Shown here piece by piece: positions 6,616 through 9,392 of a DNA stretch of 9,392 nt. The notes below the pieces were generated by a model. The model had not been told where the DNA came from. It made no database searches and was given only the letters and a program-made list of their open reading frames with translations. Origin of the DNA: an uncultured Clostridia bacterium (GTDB lineage Bacteria > Bacillota > Clostridia > Christensenellales > UBA1242). The stretch lies in contig USJH01000031.1 in the NCBI GenBank assembly GCA_900554955.1, positions 1 through 9,392 on the forward strand, read 5' to 3'. The position numbers and the translations under genes are program-made. Position 1 is the first letter of the stretch. Every line of letters starts with the position of its first letter.

Positions 6616-7332
6616 ATGAAAATAAAATCAGAACAAGATTATCAAAAATTTATAAATCACCTTTACGAATTATCAGATGGGGAAAAGTTTGTTGCTTTTC
6701 AACAAAAAATTTTAAACACGCAGAAAACAATTGTTGGAATTAAAACTCCAATGCTTAGAAAACTCGCAAAAGAAATTTACAGTTGTAGCCATGACGGGCT
6801 TTTTAAATACGGCACCAATGACATTTTTGAAGAGGTTTTAGTTAAAGGGCTTGTAATTGCAATGCACACTGATTGTGATTTTGCACTTCAAGAATTGAAT
6901 AGACTTGTAAAGTGTTTTGATACATGGGCAGAAACAGATATGATTTGTGTATCTTTCAAGTTTTTTAAGGGAAATGAAGAAAGACTATTCAACTATTTTT
7001 CAGAACTTGTGAAAAGCGAAGAGGAGTTTGTTTGCAGGTTTGGTATAGTGTGTTTAATGAAATATTTCCTTGATGAAAACAATGTTGATCGCACTTTTAA
7101 AGCACTTGATAACGTAAAATGCGATAAATATTATGTTAATATGGCAATTTCGTGGTTGATTTGTGAGGCATTAATAAAAAATCCGCAAAATGCCGTGGAA
7201 AATATGCAAAAAATTATAAAAAATCATCATTTTAATTCGTTTATTATAAATAAAGGGATTCAAAAGTGTTGTGATAGTTTCCGTTTTGATAAAGAAACAA
7301 AAAATAAACTTAAAGAGTTGAAAATAAAATGA
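6616..7332 (+). CDS. AlkD-like DNA alkylation repair protein (HEAT-like repeats)
   Basis: A protein of 238 residues, nearly the length of Bacillus cereus AlkD (237), a DNA glycosylase made of HEAT-like helical repeats that removes positively charged alkylated bases such as 3-methyladenine and 7-methylguanine. GIKTPMLRKLAKEI (41-54) and FEEVLVKGLVIA (71-82) are typical helices. FDTWAETD (101-108) gives W104 and D108; R141 and W180 follow. These sit where the AlkD active-site residues W109, D113, R148 and W187 would be, from the spacing. A position matching AlkD Y27 seems to be F28. So an active glycosylase is likely, though some relatives are uncharacterised. The frame is open upstream to a TTG at 6586 and an ATG at 6589; I prefer 6616 because of the family length and the promoter position. 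Its TGA overlaps the rlmD start in ATGA. Confidence 0.86.
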   Translation: MKIKSEQDYQKFINHLYELSDGEKFVAFQQKILNTQKTIVGIKTPMLRKLAKEIYSCSHDGLFKYGTNDIFEEVLVKGLVIAMHTDCDFALQELNRLVKCFDTWAETDMICVSFKFFKGNEERLFNYFSELVKSEEEFVCRFGIVCLMKYFLDENNVDRTFKALDNVKCDKYYVNMAISWLICEALIKNPQNAVENMQKIIKNHHFNSFIINKGIQKCCDSFRFDKETKNKLKELKIK

Positions 7333-8657
7333 TAGAGAAAAATCAAGAACTAGAAGTTGAAATTTCCGGAGTTGCAAGTGAAGGTCAGGGCATTGCAAGA
7401 ATAAATGGCTTTGTGATTTTTGTTCCATTTGCAATGGAAGGCGAAGTTGTAAAAATTCATATTATAAAAGTTACAAAGTCTTTTGCTGTTGGAAAAATTA
7501 TGGAAATTGTTAAACCAGCAAAAGAAAGAGTTGAGCCAATTTGCCCACATTTCTATAAATGTGGTGGGTGCAGCCTTCAACATATGAGCAAAAATGCACA
7601 ACTTTCTTTTAAGAAACAAGTTGTGAAAGATGCATTAAGAAAACTTGGCGGTTTTAATGATGTTGAAGTTGATGATGTTATTGCATCTGACAGTCAGACA
7701 GAATATAGAAATAAATCTGCCTTTCCGCTTGTTGTGGGGGAAGATTCAAAACTTCATGTTTGCATGTTTAAAGAACTTAGTCATAATCCTATTTTTATTG
7801 ATGAGTGTCCGATCACAAATTCAGAAAACATGCGAATTGCTTTTGCCTTTGAAGAGATTGCAAATAGTTTTTATAACAATTCAAAAAATGATTTTTTACA
7901 TCTTGTGATAAGAACAATTGATGGGAAAAGCCTTGTCACAATTGTAACCAAGAAACATATTAAAAACGCAAATATAATGTTTGAAGCCTTGAAAAACACA
8001 TTAAAACTTGATGAAAACTGCCTTGGATTGTTTGAATGCATTAAAAAAACAGATAATAATGTTATCTTGGAAGGTGAAGCGATTCACTTGTTTGGATTAA
8101 AAAGCATTGATTTTGAAATCATGGGCATAAAGGCGAGTGTTTCGCCACTGAGTTTTTTTCAAGTTAATATTAATGTGATGAGAAAAATATATTCACATGT
8201 TAATGATCTTGTGTCTGGTGAAATTGTTGTTGATGCATATAGTGGAGCGGGGCTTATGTCTGCAATATTGTCGCAAAGTGCAAAACAAGTTTATGGCATT
8301 GAAATTGTTGAAGATGCAACAAAAGATGCAAATAGGCTTAAAAAATTGAATGGAATAACAAATCTTGAAAATATAAATGGAGATACAAGTGTTGTTCTTC
8401 CAAAACTTCAAAAGGAGCTTATGAAATATACTCTTGTTTTGGACCCGCCAAGAAAAGGTGTTGATGAGTCAGTTGTAAGGTGTATTTGTGACAGTAAACC
8501 TGATAGGGTTGTATATGTCTCTTGCAATCCGGCAACTCTTGCAAGAGATTTAAAACTGATTTGTGCTGGTGGATATGAAATTTTGAGCGTTAAACCATAT
8601 GACATGTTTCCACAAACAGCACACGTCGAAACTGTTGTGGAATCAAGAAAAATTTAA
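7329..8657 (+). CDS. rlmD: 23S rRNA (uracil-C5)-methyltransferase, RlmD/RlmCD family
   Basis: A 442-residue SAM-dependent RNA methyltransferase of the TrmA/RumA family, which makes 5-methyluridine in 23S rRNA (U1939 and/or U747 in the known enzymes). A TRAM RNA-binding domain fills about 4-62. The iron-sulphur cysteines are C72, C78 and C81 (CPHFYKCGGCSLQH) with C160 in ECPIT. YRNK (126-129) and FQVN (277-280) are family landmarks. The SAM-binding loop is VVDAYSGAGL (300-309). LDPPRKG (371-377) and VYVSCNPATLARDL (395-408) follow; C399 is the nucleophile. FPQTAHVE (427-434) ends in the general base E434. The start overlaps the stop of the AlkD-like gene by 4 bp (ATGA) and has only a weak ribosome site, so translation is probably coupled to it. 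The TRAM domain and cluster argue for RlmD or RlmCD, not the tRNA enzyme TrmA; which uridine is modified is not visible. Confidence 0.93.
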   Translation: MIEKNQELEVEISGVASEGQGIARINGFVIFVPFAMEGEVVKIHIIKVTKSFAVGKIMEIVKPAKERVEPICPHFYKCGGCSLQHMSKNAQLSFKKQVVKDALRKLGGFNDVEVDDVIASDSQTEYRNKSAFPLVVGEDSKLHVCMFKELSHNPIFIDECPITNSENMRIAFAFEEIANSFYNNSKNDFLHLVIRTIDGKSLVTIVTKKHIKNANIMFEALKNTLKLDENCLGLFECIKKTDNNVILEGEAIHLFGLKSIDFEIMGIKASVSPLSFFQVNINVMRKIYSHVNDLVSGEIVVDAYSGAGLMSAILSQSAKQVYGIEIVEDATKDANRLKKLNGITNLENINGDTSVVLPKLQKELMKYTLVLDPPRKGVDESVVRCICDSKPDRVVYVSCNPATLARDLKLICAGGYEILSVKPYDMFPQTAHVETVVESRKI

Positions 8658-8713
8658 AAATGATTTTACATTTGTATAAAATGTATGAAATATATTACAG
8701 ATTTTACAAATAT

Positions 8714-8776
8714 AAAATCAAAATTTAATTCTTGTGGCGAATTTATAAACATGCAAATTTGATTTTGAAAAATTTG
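8714..8776. repeat. Nested inverted repeats between rlmD and the small NDT-like gene
   Basis: AAAATCAAAATTT (8714-8726) pairs with AAATTTGATTTT (8755-8766) as a 12-bp stem with one extra A bulged. A second, alternative repeat pairs CAAATTT (8754-8760) with AAATTTG (8770-8776), perfect over 7 bp with a 9-nt loop that contains most of the -35 box of the next gene. It may be an operator or a weak rlmD terminator; the high A+T content lowers its weight. Confidence 0.35.
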
Positions 8777-8792
8777 TTATATATGATATAAT
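8765..8792 (+). promoter_or_regulatory. Extended -10 promoter of the NDT-like gene
   Basis: TTGAAA (8765-8770), 16 bp, then TATAAT (8787-8792) preceded by TGA (8784-8786), the extended -10 TGn motif. Transcription should begin near 8799, at the first base of the ribosome site GGGAGA (8799-8804), so the leader is only about 14 nt. Confidence 0.8.
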
Positions 8793-8812
8793 AATTTCGG
8801 GAGATAGAAAAA

Positions 8813-9151
8813 ATGAAAGTTTACACCATTTGCGGAAGCATGAAATTTGAAAATCAAATGAAAGAAGTTTCAAGCAAACTTGAAGCTGAAGAAGGAATTT
8901 GTGTTTTAACACCAATTAACTATGAAAAGAAACATAAAGATGACATTACAGAGCTTGAAAACATTTTTGCATGTCACATGAAAAAGATTGAGCTTAGTGA
9001 TGGAATTTATGTTTTGAATGTTGATGGCTATATTGGAGAGTCAACAAAAAATCAAATATCCTATGCTAAAAAACTTGGAAAAGAAATAAAATATTATCGT
9101 CCGCTTGAAGGCGAAACTAAAATCAGCAAAAAGGTTAAAAAAACAAAATAA
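8813..9151 (+). CDS. Small nucleoside 2-deoxyribosyltransferase-like protein
   Basis: A 112-residue soluble protein. The opening strand and loop VYTICGSMKF (3-12), the block HMKKIELSDGIYVLNVDGYIGESTKNQISYAKKLG (55-89) and the closing strand EIKYY (91-95) match the Rossmann-like fold of the nucleoside 2-deoxyribosyltransferase (NDT) superfamily and the related DUF4406 proteins. In that superfamily a glutamate after a glycine in the GxxGE-type motif is the nucleophile; here E76 in GYIGES is the candidate, with D63 and N69 nearby. The basic tail (100-112, KISKKVKKTK) may bind nucleic acid or be disordered. Base exchange on deoxynucleosides or cleavage of a nucleotide is possible, but no substrate can be stated. 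Start: ATG with GGGAGA eight bases before it. It has its own promoter and terminator, so it is a one-gene unit unrelated to rlmD. Confidence 0.75.
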   Translation: MKVYTICGSMKFENQMKEVSSKLEAEEGICVLTPINYEKKHKDDITELENIFACHMKKIELSDGIYVLNVDGYIGESTKNQISYAKKLGKEIKYYRPLEGETKISKKVKKTK

Positions 9152-9152
9152 G

Positions 9153-9184
9153 AAAAAAGCAAGTTCGAAAAGCTTGCTTTTTTT
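9153..9184 (+). terminator. Rho-independent terminator of the NDT-like gene
   Basis: Two bases after the TAA, GCAAGTT (9159-9165) pairs with AGCTTGC (9171-9177) with one G-U pair and a 5-nt loop, followed by seven T (9178-9184). The A run at 9153-9158 can extend the stem with the T run, which also makes it usable on the other strand. Confidence 0.9.
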
Positions 9185-9227
9185 ATGCATATTTTTAAAA
9201 CAATAACATAAGTAAATTTTATTCAAT

Positions 9228-9261
9228 AAAAAATAACAGCACTAATATGCTGCTATTTTTT
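9228..9261. terminator. Second hairpin terminator, probably for a leftward transcript
   Basis: AAAAAATAACAGCA (9228-9241) pairs with TGCTGCTATTTTTT (9248-9261) over 14 positions with a single A-C mismatch and a 6-nt loop. On the minus strand it ends in TTTTTT followed by ATTGAAT. The gene to its left is already terminated at 9184, so this hairpin most simply ends a minus-strand transcript coming from the GC-rich segment on the right. Confidence 0.65.
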
Positions 9262-9392
9262 GGCGGAAGCGGTGGGGCGACTGCGTAAAAAAATTGCCGG
9301 TGGCATATTTTTAGCACAAAGCGGGAGAAAATGGAATACATTTTCGGTCTGGCCGACAGGACGAACCCCCTGGGGTGAAGAATTCCACCGCA
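9262..9392. other. GC-rich, hairpin-rich island cut by the window edge (candidate structured RNA or repeat)
   Basis: This 131-bp segment is 53% G+C by my count (70 of 131), against the A+T-rich rest of the window. It contains several short perfect stems: TGCC/GGCA (9295-9305), AAAATG/CATTTT (9328-9344), TCGG/CCGA (9344-9356) and ACCC/GGGT (9365-9376). A long-range stem GCGGTGG (9269-9275) with CCACCGC (9385-9391) closes the whole. Reading frames are open on both strands to the edge, but none has a convincing start and ribosome site, so coding is doubtful. I tried and could not match it to RNase P RNA, tmRNA, SRP RNA or 6S RNA from memory. It could be a non-coding RNA gene, most likely leftward given the terminator at 9228-9261, or a dispersed GC-rich repeat. 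Confidence 0.4.

Noticed and set aside
9331..9378. A 15-codon frame ATG...TGA after GGGAG in the GC-rich island
   Set aside because: The ribosome-site spacing is too short (about 3-4 bases) and the ATG lies inside a hairpin stem; too short to support as a gene.
9219..9392. Minus-strand open frame running from the window edge to a TAA at 9219, and an open plus-strand frame over the same bases
   Set aside because: Both run through the hairpin terminator and are open together in a short GC-rich segment; neither has a start site or known domain. A partial gene cannot be fully excluded.

Overview
The window is a low-GC, gene-dense stretch of bacterial chromosome. The genes have A+T-rich codons, purine-rich Shine-Dalgarno sites and sigma-A-type TTGACA/TATAAT promoters. 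Together with an adjacent DnaD/DnaB-like protein and DnaI-like helicase loader, this points to a Firmicute (Bacillota), probably Clostridia-like and possibly an uncultured gut lineage. TGA is used as a stop (alkD-like gene) and no internal TGA is needed, so the standard bacterial code fits. I see no phage, IS, CRISPR, tRNA or rRNA gene.

Layout: (1) 24-2439, plus strand: a short-chain dehydrogenase and a methionyl-tRNA synthetase of the two-zinc-knuckle type, one base apart in one operon whose promoter lies left of the window. (2) 2467-2955, plus: a MarR-like regulator with a full-consensus promoter, palindromes over the -10 that could be its own operator, and a hairpin terminator shared with the convergent replication genes. 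(3) 2988-5390, minus: a two-gene replication-restart/initiation operon, a DnaD/DnaB-like protein followed 3 bp later by a DnaI/DnaC-type AAA+ loader, as in the dnaB-dnaI pair of Bacillus. (4) 5391-5653: A+T-rich intergenic DNA with the dnaD promoter and two perfect inverted repeats. (5) 5654-6538, minus: a PflX-type radical SAM protein. (6) 6616-8657, plus: an AlkD-like DNA glycosylase overlapping by 4 bp an RlmD/TrmA-family rRNA uracil-5 methyltransferase. (7) 8765-9184, plus: a one-gene unit for a small nucleoside 2-deoxyribosyltransferase-like protein, with extended -10 promoter and terminator. (8) 9228-9392: a second hairpin terminator, then an abrupt 131-bp island of 53% GC, rich in small hairpins and running off the window.

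Most genes are housekeeping: translation (MetRS, RlmD), replication (DnaD-like, DnaI-like), DNA repair (AlkD-like). The points most worth a second look are the divergent radical SAM/alkD promoters, each of which places transcription start on the A of the ATG (predicted leaderless mRNAs); the DnaD-like protein with apparently four tandem DnaD-like modules; and the truncated GC-rich structured element at the right edge. I found no convincing multi-gene novel system.
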